Positions 22,501-31,030 of a stretch of 64,000 bases of DNA are shown piece after piece. The number at the start of each line of letters is the position of its first letter. The stretch's first letter is position 1. The notes below the pieces were generated by a model. The model had not been told where the DNA came from. It did no database searches and saw nothing but the letters and a program-made list of their open reading frames with translations. Source of the DNA: Rhaphigaster nebulosa (lineage: Eukaryota > Arthropoda > Insecta > Hemiptera > Pentatomidae); contig OX411310.1 in assembly GCA_948150685.1 (NCBI GenBank), positions 40,263,599-40,327,598 of the forward strand. The letters run 5' to 3'. Position numbers and translations under genes: made by a program.

Positions 22501-24021
22501 AGGGCCCACCATACTGGTGAGAGGCCTCATCAATGTCATCTTTGTAGTTATAAAACAACAAATAGCTGTCATTTAAAAATCCATATGATAGCCCGTCATA
22601 CAGGCGAAAAACCTCATCAATGTCCTCATTGTGAATATAAATCAGTCCAGACTGGTAATTTAAAAGATCATATAAGGTCCCGTCATACTGGTGAGAAGCC
22701 TCATCAATGTCCTCATTGCGAATATAAATCTGTTCGAACTGGTAGCTTAAAATCACATATAATGGCCCATCATACAGGTGAAAAACCTCATCAATGTCCT
22801 CATTGTGAATATAAATCAGTTCGACCTGATAGTGTAAAATCACACATAAGGGCCCGTCATACAGATGAGAAGCCTTATAAATGTCCTCATTGTGAACATA
22901 TAGCGAAAAAAAAAATTCATTTGGAAATTCACATCAAATCTCAACATAAAAAACAAAACCTCCTACAATGCTTTCATTGTGGTAAAAAAGAATTGTACCT
23001 TTGTCACTTAAAAAAACATATAATGATTCGTCATATATATAAGAAACATCATCAGTGTCCGCATTGTGAACATAATACAGATAAATTTAGTAGTTTAAAA
23101 CGACATATAAGGACCTGTCATACTGGTGAGACAAGGGTCCCTCGTCAATGTCATCTTTGTAGTTATAAAACAACACATAATAGTCATTTAAGAACCCATA
23201 TAATAGCACGTCATACAGAAGAAAAACCTCATAAATGTTCTCATTGTAATTTTAAAACAGTTCAGATTGGTAATTTAAAAAAACATATAATGGTCCGTCA
23301 TACTGGTGAGAGACCTCATCAATGTCCTCATTGTGAATATAAATCAGTTCAACTCATTAGTTTAAAATCACATATAATGGTTCATCATACAGGCGAAAAA
23401 CCTCATAAATGTCTTCTTTGCGAATATAAATCAGCTCATATGAGTACTTTAAAATCACATATTATGGTCCATCATACTGGAGAGAAGCCTTATCAATGTC
23501 ATAATTGTACTTACAAAACAACAAGTTCTAGTCATTTAAAAAGACATATAATGGCCCGTCATAAAACCGAGAAATCTCAACGATGTCCTCATTGTCAATA
23601 CGAAACTAGCATACCTGGTAATTTTGAAAAACATATACTAGCCTGTCTTACAGGCAAAAAACTTCACCAATGTCCTCATTGTGAATTCATATCAGTTCAA
23701 ATTGGCAATTTAAGATCACATATAATGGCCCGTCATACTAGCGAGAGGCCTCATCAATGTCATCATTGTAATTATAAAAGTACAAAAACTAGTCATTTAA
23801 AATTACATGTAATGGCCCACCATACAGGTGAAAAGCCTCATCAATGTCCTCATTGTGAATATAAATCAGTTCAGATGGTCAATTTAAAAAAACATATAAT
23901 GTCCCATCATACTGGTGTGAAGCCTTATCAATGTCATCATTGTTCTTATAAAACAATCAATATTGGTAATTTAAAATCACATATAATGGCGTATCATGTC
24001 TTTATCACCACATTTAAGTAA
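13229..24021 (+). CDS. C2H2 zinc-finger protein (20 fingers) with SUMO-motif exons; six exons
   Basis: Exons by splice consensus: 13229-13241, 15300-15359, 15550-15597, 18072-18122, 19029-19070 and 22190-24021. Together they form one open frame of 681 codons plus stop. All five introns are phase 1. The start is chosen at 13229 because GCCATGG is a strong context and GTAAGT follows at 13242. Residues 1-86 are acidic with SUMO-consensus motifs (IKDE, VKEE twice, VKLE, MKQE); fingers occupy about 99-672. It is probably a nuclear sequence-specific DNA-binding regulator, and SUMO attachment often mediates repression in such proteins; target and role are unknown. Introns are 131-2949 bp and filled with transposons. 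ATG at 15302 is an alternative start. No transcript evidence; the splice model is inferred. Confidence 0.85.
13690..14540 (-). pseudogene. RTE-like LINE relic, C-terminal half, in intron 1
   Basis: Minus-strand motifs in order are a degenerate MIFADTILMSD (palm motif C), EIRSRDEILEMEDNTYLGTV, KANDVYSSRCNTIIGKREVE, HILKAIYLPTLMYGSES and, after a frameshift, KRQLRWFGHLCQM. This is the thumb and C-terminal region of the same LINE family as 1925-4826 and 30001-30661. Several frameshifts and stops make it inactive. It lies antisense in the first intron of the zinc-finger gene. Confidence 0.82.
14889..15120. mobile_element. Candidate MITE with 20-bp terminal inverted repeats
   Basis: Arms 14889-14908 (GCGCTCGATCGTAAAACATG) and 15101-15120 are reverse complements with one mismatch. 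The 232-bp element is non-coding. No clear target duplication was found. It sits in intron 1, 180 bp before exon 2 of the zinc-finger gene. Confidence 0.65.
15300..15359 (+). CDS. Zinc-finger gene exon 2 (SUMO-motif cassette)
   Basis: Acceptor CTTTTCCAG, donor GTACGT, phase 1 at both ends. Encodes MTNFGISVKEEIKDEIELC, containing VKEE and IKDE. Confidence 0.8.
15550..15597 (+). CDS. Zinc-finger gene exon 3 (SUMO-motif cassette)
   Basis: Acceptor ATGTTGCAG, donor GTGAGA, 48 nt, phase 1 at both ends. Encodes PTIIVKEEDRPNIYH with one VKEE motif. Confidence 0.82.
16095..17263 (+). pseudogene. RTE-like LINE relic, endonuclease to palm, in intron 3
   Basis: The order of motifs is an endonuclease fragment (MGEFIQRAFGCMDLHGG, NNNGKRLIEFCVDCGLIIVN), linker MDRKENLKLFWGKIKTLRG and DDKEILEVLHGYFMKQ, then a join straight into VLDLKAAFDSVSREEI and GLKQG. 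The region between the linker and motif A is missing, an internal deletion. Multiple stops follow. It uses the same LDLKAAFDSV wording as the 1925-4826 relic, so it is the same family but represents a different part of the element. It ends where the SINE at 17264 begins. Confidence 0.82.
17264..17561 (-). mobile_element. SINE with 5S-rRNA-like promoter head
   Basis: Read on the minus strand, the head begins GGGGACCAGAGTGGCCGAGC, like a pol III A box. It then gives AAGTTAAGCA ... GTGGTTAAAACTTGGATGGG TGACCG (17469-17513), which mirrors the 5S rRNA internal control region (box A, intermediate element, box C). The body starting CCGGGTATGTGAGGCCCGTC (17405-17427) and running to GAAAGAAATATAG is shared with the tRNA-headed SINE at 56709. 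No ribosomal gene is present; only the promoter part is 5S-like. Confidence 0.72.
17566..17860. repeat. (AT)n microsatellite with flanking short duplication
   Basis: A long (AT)n run at about 17784-17836 is bracketed by near-identical copies of AGAAGACTCAATATAATAT (17721 and 17838), a pattern expected from slippage or unequal exchange. No coding potential. Confidence 0.85.
18072..18122 (+). CDS. Zinc-finger gene exon 4 (SUMO-motif cassette)
   Basis: Acceptor TTGCCGGCAG, donor GTGAGA, 51 nt, phase 1 at both ends. Encodes GLVHVKLEGELLVPDD with a VKLE motif. Exon and upstream intron end resemble exon 5, indicating tandem duplication. Confidence 0.85.
18215..18390 (+). pseudogene. pogo/Tigger-like transposase N-terminal HTH relic
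   Basis: A short frame reads EKGGAAHNLAAIFKIGKT, a stop, then VSDVIKNKNEIFHLFHEN. This is the pattern of the CENP-B-type helix-turn-helix found at the start of pogo/Tigger transposases (LA..F.IGK..VSDIIKNK). Only about 50 codons remain. It lies in intron 4, right after exon 4. Confidence 0.6.
19029..19070 (+). CDS. Zinc-finger gene exon 5 (SUMO-motif cassette)
   Basis: Acceptor GTTGGCAG, donor GTGAGA, 42 nt, phase 1 at both ends. Encodes GLVHMKQEVVPDD with an MKQE motif. It is a shortened paralogue of exon 4. Confidence 0.85.
19145..19166 (+). pseudogene. Possible third, decayed cassette exon
   Basis: After CTCATAG, the bases encode STIPDDG, the same ending as exons 4 and 5 (VPDDG), but the donor GT has become CT. 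It looks like the remnant of another cassette copy that can no longer splice. Confidence 0.4.
19229..19573 (+). mobile_element. tRNA-derived SINE ending in 46 T
   Basis: An A box (TAGCTCAGTGGGTAG at 19241) and a B-box-like GATTCGAGACC (19285) are spaced as in tRNA genes. About 230 bp of non-coding body follows, then an uninterrupted run of 46 T (19528-19573). It is not a tRNA: the acceptor and anticodon stems do not form. The T-rich end, where a poly-A would be expected, is odd. Confidence 0.7.
19803..19845. repeat. Perfect 19-bp hairpin in intron 5
   Basis: Arms 19803-19821 and 19827-19845 are exact reverse complements around the 5-nt loop GGGAC. Confidence 0.85.
19846..22189. other. Intron 5 remainder: mostly unassigned
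   Basis: AT-rich intron sequence. Two frames stand out but are not recognised: an 88-codon minus-strand frame (20352-20618, NYYQTFVDSTTEHLHVIP) and a 36-codon acidic plus-strand frame (20701-20811, MNEMYSNIEFSSDYSDF) that could be the start of a lost transposase. A pogo-like relic is listed separately. No further cassette exon was seen. Confidence 0.4.
21391..21492 (+). pseudogene. pogo/Tigger-like HTH relic
   Basis: A short frame with KIMKQHESGKAVSDLSREFQ, then a stop. The words HESGK-VSDL-REF are those of the CENP-B-like helix-turn-helix at the N-terminus of pogo/Tigger transposases. Second such relic in the zinc-finger gene's introns. Confidence 0.65.
22190..24021 (+). CDS. Zinc-finger gene exon 6: 20 C2H2 fingers
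   Basis: Begins after TTTTATAG and joins exon 5 in phase 1, reading TNYSLNEIDHLKEKMDFN before the first finger. Twenty units of the type HQCPHCEYKSV...LKSHIMARH follow with TGEKP-type linkers; most have C-X2-C and H-X4-H spacing. Nineteen keep all four ligands; unit 16 ends HILACL, so its last His is lost (possibly C2HC). Units 1-7 and 8-14 correspond in order: both have a finger with CFHCGKKELY at position 2 and CSYKTT at position 4. This indicates duplication of a seven-finger block. The exon ends VFITTFK and TAA. Confidence 0.95.
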
Positions 24022-24160
24022 GAAAGGTAAATATAGGTACTTTATAGATGACCAAAAAGACCTTTATGTTTTATTTTTAACTTGAATGTTGATAATCTTT
24101 TTATCTTAGGGTCTATTTACTTCTCTTAGTCCTAGATTTATGTTATAAGACTTTTTAGCA
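24022..24160. promoter_or_regulatory. Zinc-finger gene 3' flank
   Basis: Short AT-rich 3' region directly after the stop. No canonical AATAAA was seen in the first 100 bases. It is soon interrupted by a minus-strand LINE, which may have displaced the original polyadenylation site. Confidence 0.3.
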
Positions 24161-25480
24161 AAAATTAATTAATTTTGGTGTTACTGCCTTCCATGAGTAT
24201 GGGTCTTGTCACGGATAGCCTGTTCTGCTGGCAACAACAGCTCTCCATTTTCTGACTCCCTGCTGCCATAGGTCTGTCTGAATGCCGTCCAAGAATCACA
24301 TTCTAGGCCACCCATTTATTTGGGCAACTCCTGGCTTTCCATACATCAATTTCCTTGAGAGATGACTGCTCCACATGACCGAGCCACCTTAGCCTTTCCT
24401 TTTTTATCATGGTCACAATATCAGGCTGGTCATACAATGCTCACAAAGTGTTTTTTTTCCTCATCCTCCACTTCCCCTGAGCAGAATGGTCCATACATTT
24501 TTCTCAACACTTTTCATTCCCGTAGGCATAGGCGCTGCTCCATATCCAGTATCTGGACCCATGTCTTGCTGTCATTGGTGACTACTGGGCCTATAAGGGT
24601 TTTATAAATGAATTCCAAAGTAGCACCTATTTTCTGCTGTTATTCTTGCCTCAATTTCTTTGCAGAGCACATTTTTCTCGGTGACGATCATTCCAAGATA
24701 TTTGAAGACCACACTAACTAGGAAACTATGACCATTGGTATTAATAGGATACGGCCTCGGTGGACGTTTCTCCTCATATACTCTGTCTTCCTCTGATTGA
24801 TCTGGAGTCGTATTTTATTTGCTTCATGTTTAAACTCTTCCAACGTCCCACCAAGAACAGGCAGCATCCTTGCCACCGGGCGGGCATCGTCTTCTTAGGC
24901 TACGTAGCTATTGTAGATAGTGCTGCCAGGATTGGTCCTTGGCAGCAAGAGTTGCTGCCTCGGGGTCTCCTTGCCTAAATCCATTATTAACAGGAAACTC
25001 CTGTCCAATTGCAACTTGCGATTTGATCTGACATTTAGAATCGCACATCGTTATCTGAACCATACACACTATCTTCTTGAGGGCTCCAAAGCTCCGTAAT
25101 TCATGTAGGATGTACACCCTACATACACAGTCGTAGGCTTGCTAGAAATCTATGAAGAGATGGTGCAGTGTGACATCAAATTCATAGTTCTTTTCCAACA
25201 GCTGCCTTAAAGCATAATTACTAGTGTATGATCAATTTGGTTTCTTGTTTGTCCATCTGGAGAAATCCATGTTTCCTTGTTTATCCTCTTATGAGGAAAA
25301 TGTGTGGTACTAATGGATAGTCCTCTTCCAATAGCAAAATCAACAAGTCTTCGACCATTCTCATTAGATTTATGGTGTCTGCTATGCAAACCATCTTCCT
25401 ACATAAAATCTTCATGGAAGCCCATTTTCACACTCATGTCTCCTAAGACAATTTTTGTCATCATAGTTTGCACATATGGT
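24160..25480 (-). pseudogene. LINE relic (second family), endonuclease fused to RT by deletion
   Basis: Minus-strand order: endonuclease end (SNENGRRLVDFAIGRGLSIS, WISPDGQTRNQIDHTLV at 25207-25389), then directly LHHLFIDF-stop-QAYDCV (palm motif A), FGALKKIVCMVQITMC and NNGFRQGD, then thumb and C-terminal words (ERKVLRKMYGP-like). The normal region between endonuclease and motif A is missing at about 25215. Stops and frameshifts abound. It shares HHLF-DF-AYD wording with the relics at 27860 and 39490. It lies antisense between the finger gene and the finger pseudo-array. Confidence 0.85.
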
Positions 25481-25796
25481 TGTTGTAAATTAATAAAACT
25501 AAGGAATTCAAAATTTCACATTTGTTATTTAAACTTGGTGATAAGATAAGTGTAAAATGAAGTGTATAATAAAAAAATTTATCTTTTAGCTTTATCTAAT
25601 AGATTAAAAATTCATATAATTGCCTGTCGTAGAAACTTCATTGTGATTTTAAGCAGTTAAAATTTGTAGTTCCTAATCGAATGTTGTTTATGTAGGCTAG
25701 AAGCTTATTGTGAATATAAAACTGCAATAATGGGTAGCTCAAAGTCTTGTATAAAGAAAAATTAAACAGGTGAGAGGTACCATCAATTTCTTTGCC

Positions 25797-25798
<2 letters not shown>

Positions 25799-25880
<82 letters not shown>
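25799..25880. repeat. (AT)n microsatellite
   Basis: About 40 uninterrupted AT units immediately left of the fold-back element. Confidence 0.95.
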
Positions 25881-25882
<2 letters not shown>

Positions 25883-25883
25883 C

Positions 25884-26262
25884 AAGTTTTTACAATTATT
25901 TTTATGTGAAGTGAAGAGATGAGAGGCTGGAAACACATCATGAAAATGCTCTTTATCAGTAACAGGGTGGACATATGTTTTTATAAATCAAAACTTTAGG
26001 ACAACCTCTCCATTTTTTACTAGTTGCGATTTCCTTTATTCCTTTAAGAATTTTGTTGTAGGTGCAGATATTAGGTCCCTGCACCTACAACAAAATTCTC
26101 AAAGGAATAAAGGAAATCGCAACTAGTAAAAAATGGAGATGTTGTCCTAAAGTTTTGATTTATAAAAACATGTGTCCACCCTGCTACTGATTAAGAGCAT
26201 TTTCATGATGTGTTTCCAGCCTCTCTATCTCTTTACTTCACATAAAGATAATTGTAAAAACT
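25884..26262. repeat. Fold-back element, two 184-bp arms and an 11-nt loop
   Basis: Arm 25884-26067 is the near-perfect reverse complement of 26079-26262; I see only a handful of mismatches. The loop is 26068-26078 (ATATTAGGTCC). The innermost pairs are GTAGGTGCAG and CTGCACCTAC, the outermost AAGTTTTTACAATTAT and its complement. No coding frame. It interrupts the decayed finger array. If transcribed in either direction it would fold into a long double-stranded RNA. Confidence 0.93.
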
Positions 26263-26425
26263 TATAGAAATCTTAAATTAAGAATAGTTCCAAAATTTTA
26301 TTCCTCTTAAAATTTGAAATAAATAATTAGTAGCTTAAATCACATATAGAGTAACATCATTCAGATCAGTACTTTCATTATGAATTTATATTACTGGCAA
26401 TTAGTAATTTAAAAAGACATGATGT

Positions 26426-27063
26426 TCGTTTAGAAGAATCATGGCTGTCTCTGGCGTGTTTAGCAAAGGGGTACTTAATGGGGTTAGCGCATTTTGATTA
26501 TTTTTATGTTCTTTACTTTGAGTTAAGTATGTATTTTAATAACTTCAATGGTTCATATATACTAAGAACCTGAAATTATGGCTAGCCAGGCCTAAGGAGT
26601 CTCGTGGTTCCACGCCAAAACATGATCTCCCTGACAGGTGTGTGCCCCCTTCTCTCATGTTACCATATTCTGAGGTGTATTGTTTGAATATAGATTATAA
26701 AATCAATGTAATGTAGAATATTAACAGTTAATCCACAATAATCATGTTAATGCTTTCACGTTGCATTAGTAGTTTTGTTTTAAGTTGTATAGATAAAATG
26801 CTTGTGTGAAGTGTCTACTTTAGATATATACACATTTTAAAAAATAAGTTCTTGTATTTTTTTACCTTTATTTTATAATTAAAAATCTTAAATAAGATAG
26901 AAATGTATTTTGACAACATAACTTTTATATTTTTGGTCAGCTATAATTTAAATTGAATCTATTTCGGTTAAAATTCCATATGCAGGGGGAAAAAATGTTC
27001 TAGTTAAACTATATGAGCAGGGATCGAAAAAAAACTATTAACTTTTATTATAAAAAAAAATCA
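26426..27063. other. Unassigned non-coding stretch
   Basis: No gene seen. A slightly GC-richer patch at 26580-26690 (CCTAAGGAGTCTCGTGGTTC) resembles the kind of sequence that flanks LINE or SINE fragments but could not be assigned. Confidence 0.35.
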
Positions 27064-27319
27064 TGAAGAGCTAGTATTACCTTTAAGAGAGATTAACGAA
27101 TTCAATCCCAAAAGTATTCCATTAAACAAAAACCTACTGGAATATTTGGAAGAAAGAAAATATAACAAACCCTGTCTTTATACACTAGCTCTTATAATTT
27201 AAGGCTGCTCAGCAACTCAGATCAGTGTTGAAAGAGCATTTCCAGCTCTAAATTATGTTTTGAGTGATCATAGATACAATTTGGGGAATGAAATTCTCCA
27301 GAAAATATTAATAAAATAA
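27064..27319 (+). pseudogene. hAT transposase C-terminal dimerisation domain relic
   Basis: The frame reads KELVLPLREINEFNPKSI, LLEYLEERKYNKPCLYTLAL, a stop, then CSATQISVERAFPALNYVLS and LGNEILQKILIK. ATQ-SVERAF-AL-Y-LSD is the signature of the hAT C-terminal dimerisation domain. A single internal TAA (about 27200) breaks it, and the DDE core upstream is absent. AT-rich tandem repeats follow at once. Confidence 0.82.
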
Positions 27320-27357
27320 AATTAAAGCTAAGTTAATTATGTAAAATATTTAATAAA

Positions 27358-27850
27358 TGCACTAAAGCGTTTCAAATTTCATTGTTTGAAATAAATGTTT
27401 AACTTTATAAATAATTGTTTATGAAAAACTTTTATGTTTGAAAAATAATTTTATTTTTTTTAACTTTTAATAATGTTATTAAAAACATTTAATTAAATTG
27501 TTAAAAAAATTAAACTTAAATGTTTGAATATTAATTCATTAAAATATATGTTAATCAACAATCAACTTTTGTTTAACTTGTCCCCAAGCAGTTTGAACAA
27601 AAAAAATTATAAAAAACTTTTATTTTTATGTTTCAAAAATAAAAGTATTTTCAATACTTTTAAGAATATTATCAATAAAATTTAATTAAAGTGTTGGAAA
27701 TAAATGCACCAAAGTGTTTCAATAATAATCCATTAAAATAAATATTTATCAACAATTTACTGTTTTATTACACTTGTCCCTAAACAGTTAAACATTTTTT
27801 TTTTATTTTTATGTTTGAAAAATAAAAGTTTTTCAAATCTTTCAAAAAAA
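27358..27850. repeat. Tandem repeat of about 190 bp, roughly 2.6 units
   Basis: The words ACTTTTAT-TTTATGTTT-AAAAATAA recur near 27425, 27612 and 27800, and CATTAAAAT-TATGTTAATCAACAAT-type words near 27536 and 27731. The units are diverged and AT-rich. Their position right after the hAT coding end suggests they are part of that element's 3' subterminal region. Confidence 0.6.
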
Positions 27851-27859
27851 TATTAGTAG

Positions 27860-29190
27860 CGAAGTTCTCTGGATGACATCCTTGGTGTTATAGCTGCCAT
27901 GCAAGAGATCTGGGTGTGCACCTATTGAAATGCTCCTAACTATTGTGGTATTGTTGTACTCCCTTGTGCATACAAATTTCTATCCAACATTTTGTATAGG
28001 CTTTTACCGTTTGCAGAGCGAGTACTGGTCCAGTATCAGTGTCGAAGATCAACAATGGATCAGATTTTCTTCCTGGGGACCATTCTAGAAAGAGGACGTG
28101 AGTACCAGATTAAAACACATCACCTCTTTGTTGACTTTAAATCAGCTTATGACACAATTGATAATGGAAAGCTCTATGAAGTATTTATTCATTTTAACAT
28201 CCCCACCAAGTTTATTAGACTGATAAGATTAACCATGGAAGAGGTGATTTGCATCGTTAAAATTCGGAACAGTCCCTCGGAAGAATTCTTATGAGTGAGA
28301 CAGGGTGATACTTTAGCATGCCTCTTTTTCCTTCTATTTCTGGAAAGAGAGGTCCGAGACACCCAAATTCAATCTGCTTGAACGATTTTGAATTGGATGG
28401 TGCTACTGCTCGCTTTTGCAGACATCGGTGTTAGTGGACATTCTCGGAAGGTGGTTGTCCAATCTTTTCTGAAACTGGAGGCTGCAGCGATGAAGCTGGG
28501 TTTGGTTATCAGTGAGGAAAAGACAAAATATATGTTAATCCAAGACAAGATGGTTTCAAGATTGATTTCGGACCCTACAAGTTTGAAAAGGTCTCGGGGT
28601 TCACAGATAAGCAGTGATAACCAAATGGATCTAGAAATACGAAAGAGGCTGCCAACCGTTACTAATATGGATTAAGACAATTCTAGAGAACAACTTAGTG
28701 ACCCAACGCAGTAAAATCATCCTCTACAAAACGCTTATCCGACCGGTTTTGGCCTGAATCCGAGACATGGTCAACAACTAAAGCGGTAGAGCGGGACCTC
28801 TTGATACTAGAACGTAAGATTCTAAGAAGCATTTATGGTCCAGTGCTTGTCAATGGAGAATGAGTGTTCAGAAAAAATCAAGAGGTTTATGATAGGTTTA
28901 TCGAGCCCGATGGTGTCAAGTTCCTAAAAGTGGAAAGACTCACATGGGCTGGCGATTTAGCCAGAATGACAGATGATATGGAAAAAAGTTCCTGATTGAG
29001 ATCCTGCCTGGAGGGCGACGTGTTGGAAGACCAAAGTTTGCGATAGAAGGACTGTGTTGACAACGATGCCAAAAGGCTTGGAGTGAGAAACTGGATGGTG
29101 GCAACAGAAGACAGGGATGCCTGGCGGTTGCTGTTGGCGGAGGCCATGACTCTTTAGCAGGTTGTAGCGCCAGAATAGATAGTGATTGAT
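27860..29190 (+). pseudogene. LINE relic (second family), RT to C-terminus
   Basis: Motifs in order: QYQCRRSTMDQIFFLGTILE, THHLFVDFKSAYDTIDN (motif A), FNIPTKFIRLIRLTME, a degenerate GDTLACLFF, LLLAFADIGVSGHS where one catalytic Asp of the ADD box is lost, LEAAAMKLGLVISEEKTKYM, then EPDGVKFLKVERLTWAGDLA-like wording and LPGGRRVGRPKF at the C-terminus. Same family as 24160-25480 and 39490-42060. Frameshifts and stops show it is inactive. Confidence 0.87.
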
Positions 29191-29460
29191 AGAAAACTTT
29201 TAGAGAAAAATCTTTTAAATTAAATTTATTTTGTATTTAAAAAAAAAGTTTTGGTGAAACTGTTAAAATGAAACTTATTGTAAAAGGTGAATAGCTGTTT
29301 CGGTCCGTGCATATGAGGCAATAAAAAATGAAAATTCCTTTTGAGAAGTATGTGAACTGGACATTAAAAAAAAAAAAACGTCCTTGCTACTTTTAAGAAA
29401 TTACTTATTTCAGGACAATTATAAGGTTTGTATTATTATTAAGGTTTCAATATAATATAA

Positions 29461-29670
29461 CCTTTTGCTGGTCCTCAATTTATCCAGGTTGTAGGGGAAC
29501 TGTTAAGTGGAAGATATCTTGCCACTAAAAAAATTGTGCTGAGTTCAACAAGAACAATGGGAGATGTTAATTTGATTTTGTTGAATGAAGATTTTCCCAA
29601 ATTTGTTAAAAATATTCTCTTAAAAAGCAATAGAGCCTTGGAATCAATTAGGTTTAACAAATATAGCTAA
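29461..29670 (+). other. Unrecognised 69-codon frame
   Basis: Open frame without a start: PFAGPQFIQVVGELLSGRYL, then KKIVLSSTRTMGDVNLILLN and FPKFVKNILLKSN. The composition is protein-like and not AT-repeat-like, so it may be a transposon protein remnant. I cannot assign it. Confidence 0.3.
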
Positions 29671-29925
29671 TATGCAATATTATCTGGAGATTATAGGTTT
29701 TGAACACCTATTAATCGACTCATTGTGAATCAGATGGTCATAAAATTTAGTCGAAAATGGCATATTAAATCTGTAAATTATCAAAATTCTTTTAAACTCC
29801 CAGCAGGTTGTTATGATTTTTTTTTTTCTCAATAATCCATATGAAAGTTCAATCACTGAACATAAATCCTTTTTTAATACAAAAAAAAAAAAAATCTAGG
29901 AGTTTGTGGGAAAATTGATATACTG

Positions 29926-31030
29926 TAAAACTTCAGTATAATGCTTCGATTTGTAAATAAAAAAACGTTATACATAATGATTTCCCAGCTATAACGCTCT
30001 TTTTCTAGCCATTTTTGCCATGCGTTTCTGTTCCAGGCAAGATTCCTCATTTCTGCTATGGCCTTATCTGCGTCTCCCTATTCGTTCTACCTCCATTAAA
30101 GGAGGTTCTTGGTCTTTTTCCCACTGGTCTCGCCTTCATGGTCTTTATCGAGTTTCTGTGGTGATCCATGTGGCAGACATGCCCAAACCACCTTAGTTGC
30201 CTCTTCTCCAAGGCTTCCGTCGTCGGGCATATATTCAGCTCTTCCCTGATCCTGTCACTCCGGACACAGTCCCTCCTTGTTTTCTCCGCTATTTTCTGAA
30301 GATACTTCATTTCAGCTGCAGTAACACGGTTTTCCAGTCTCTCATTCCGAATCCAACATTCCACTCCATAGAGAAGTACTGTTAGGAAAACAAACTTGAA
30401 TAAGTGGAGTTGTACATCTTGTCCCACTTCTTTTTTTCCAATAACAGAATTACAGGCCTGGTAGTATATGGAATTTGCCTTTGACATTCTGCTCGAGATT
30501 TCTGAATCCACTTTATATAAAGCATGGGAGACAGGCGAATAGGCCTATAAGTCGAGCAATCCCTTTACCTCCCTTTCTTGTGGATGGGGATTATAACGTT
30601 ATATTTCCATTTCTGATGAATTCTTTCGCCGTCCCAAACTCTTTGGTAAGATCCATCTAAAGATTTCCCGGTTATGACGCTCTGAATGAATTTTTTCTTT
30701 AAATAAAAAAGGTTGTTGAATATGCGTGATGCAAATTTTATCGCTTGGGGTTCTATTAGGTCCGCAGCTTTTTCAGCATTTTGTTTTTGTTTGATACCTT
30801 TAATGATTTGTAGCAGTATGGCGAACTCATGCCTCGAAGATTTTTGGTTGGGTATATGTTGAATGACCTGATTGTTCTGATTCTAATGGATTATCTAAGA
30901 TGTTTCAGTACTTCTTTCTTTTGTGGTTTTGTTCTTTTCTAACATTTCTCCAACTACATTGACTCCGCTAACCACTTCCTGCTTTATGCCTCCTCTCTTC
31001 TTAATTTTTACCAAGATCCATTAAGCTTTC
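29926..31030 (-). pseudogene. pogo/Tigger-like transposon relic, interrupted by a LINE
   Basis: The left end TGTAAAACTTCAGTATAATGC (29926) resembles Tigger-type terminal repeats that read CAGT-AAACC-CGATATAACG. On the minus strand, 31020-30690 gives weakly protein-like words (QEVVSGVNVVGEMLEKNKTT, AADLIEPQAIKFASRIFNNL). A LINE fragment (30001-30661) is inserted between two diverged copies of GATTTCCC-GCTATAACGCTCT. The family call rests mainly on the terminal sequence. Confidence 0.45.
30001..30661 (-). pseudogene. RTE-like LINE 3' fragment with target duplication
   Basis: The minus strand reads MDSEISSRMSKANSIYYQAC, NSVIGKKEVGQ, FKFVFLTVLLYGVECW, AAEMKYLQKIAEKTRRD and LEKRQLRWFGHVCHMDHHRN, the C-terminal portion of the same family as 1925-4826. 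It is flanked by 22-bp near-duplicates at 29979-30000 and 30662-30683 with three mismatches, which fits an old 5'-truncated insertion. Confidence 0.88.

Larger units (their letters stand above)
25600..26425 (+). pseudogene. Decayed zinc-finger array, split by a fold-back element
   Basis: Fragments at 25604-25660, 25695-25795 and 26305-26425 match the nucleotide wording of the functional array: TTAAAAATTCATATAATTGC, CTTATTGTGAATATAAAACT, AGCTTAAATCACATATAGAG and GTAATTTAAAAAGACAT. They are full of indels and stops. It may be the former 3' end of the upstream array or part of a dead paralogue. The (AT)n tract and fold-back at 25801-26262 sit in the middle. Confidence 0.7.

Noticed and set aside
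22301..22843. 180-codon minus-strand frame in the zinc-finger exon
   Set aside because: Antisense of the repeated finger codons; its repetitive IYIHNEDIDE wording is the complement of the linker and helix sequence.
22260..24000. Repeat array resembling CRISPR or a satellite
   Set aside because: The period of about 84 bp is the C2H2 finger unit in an open frame.
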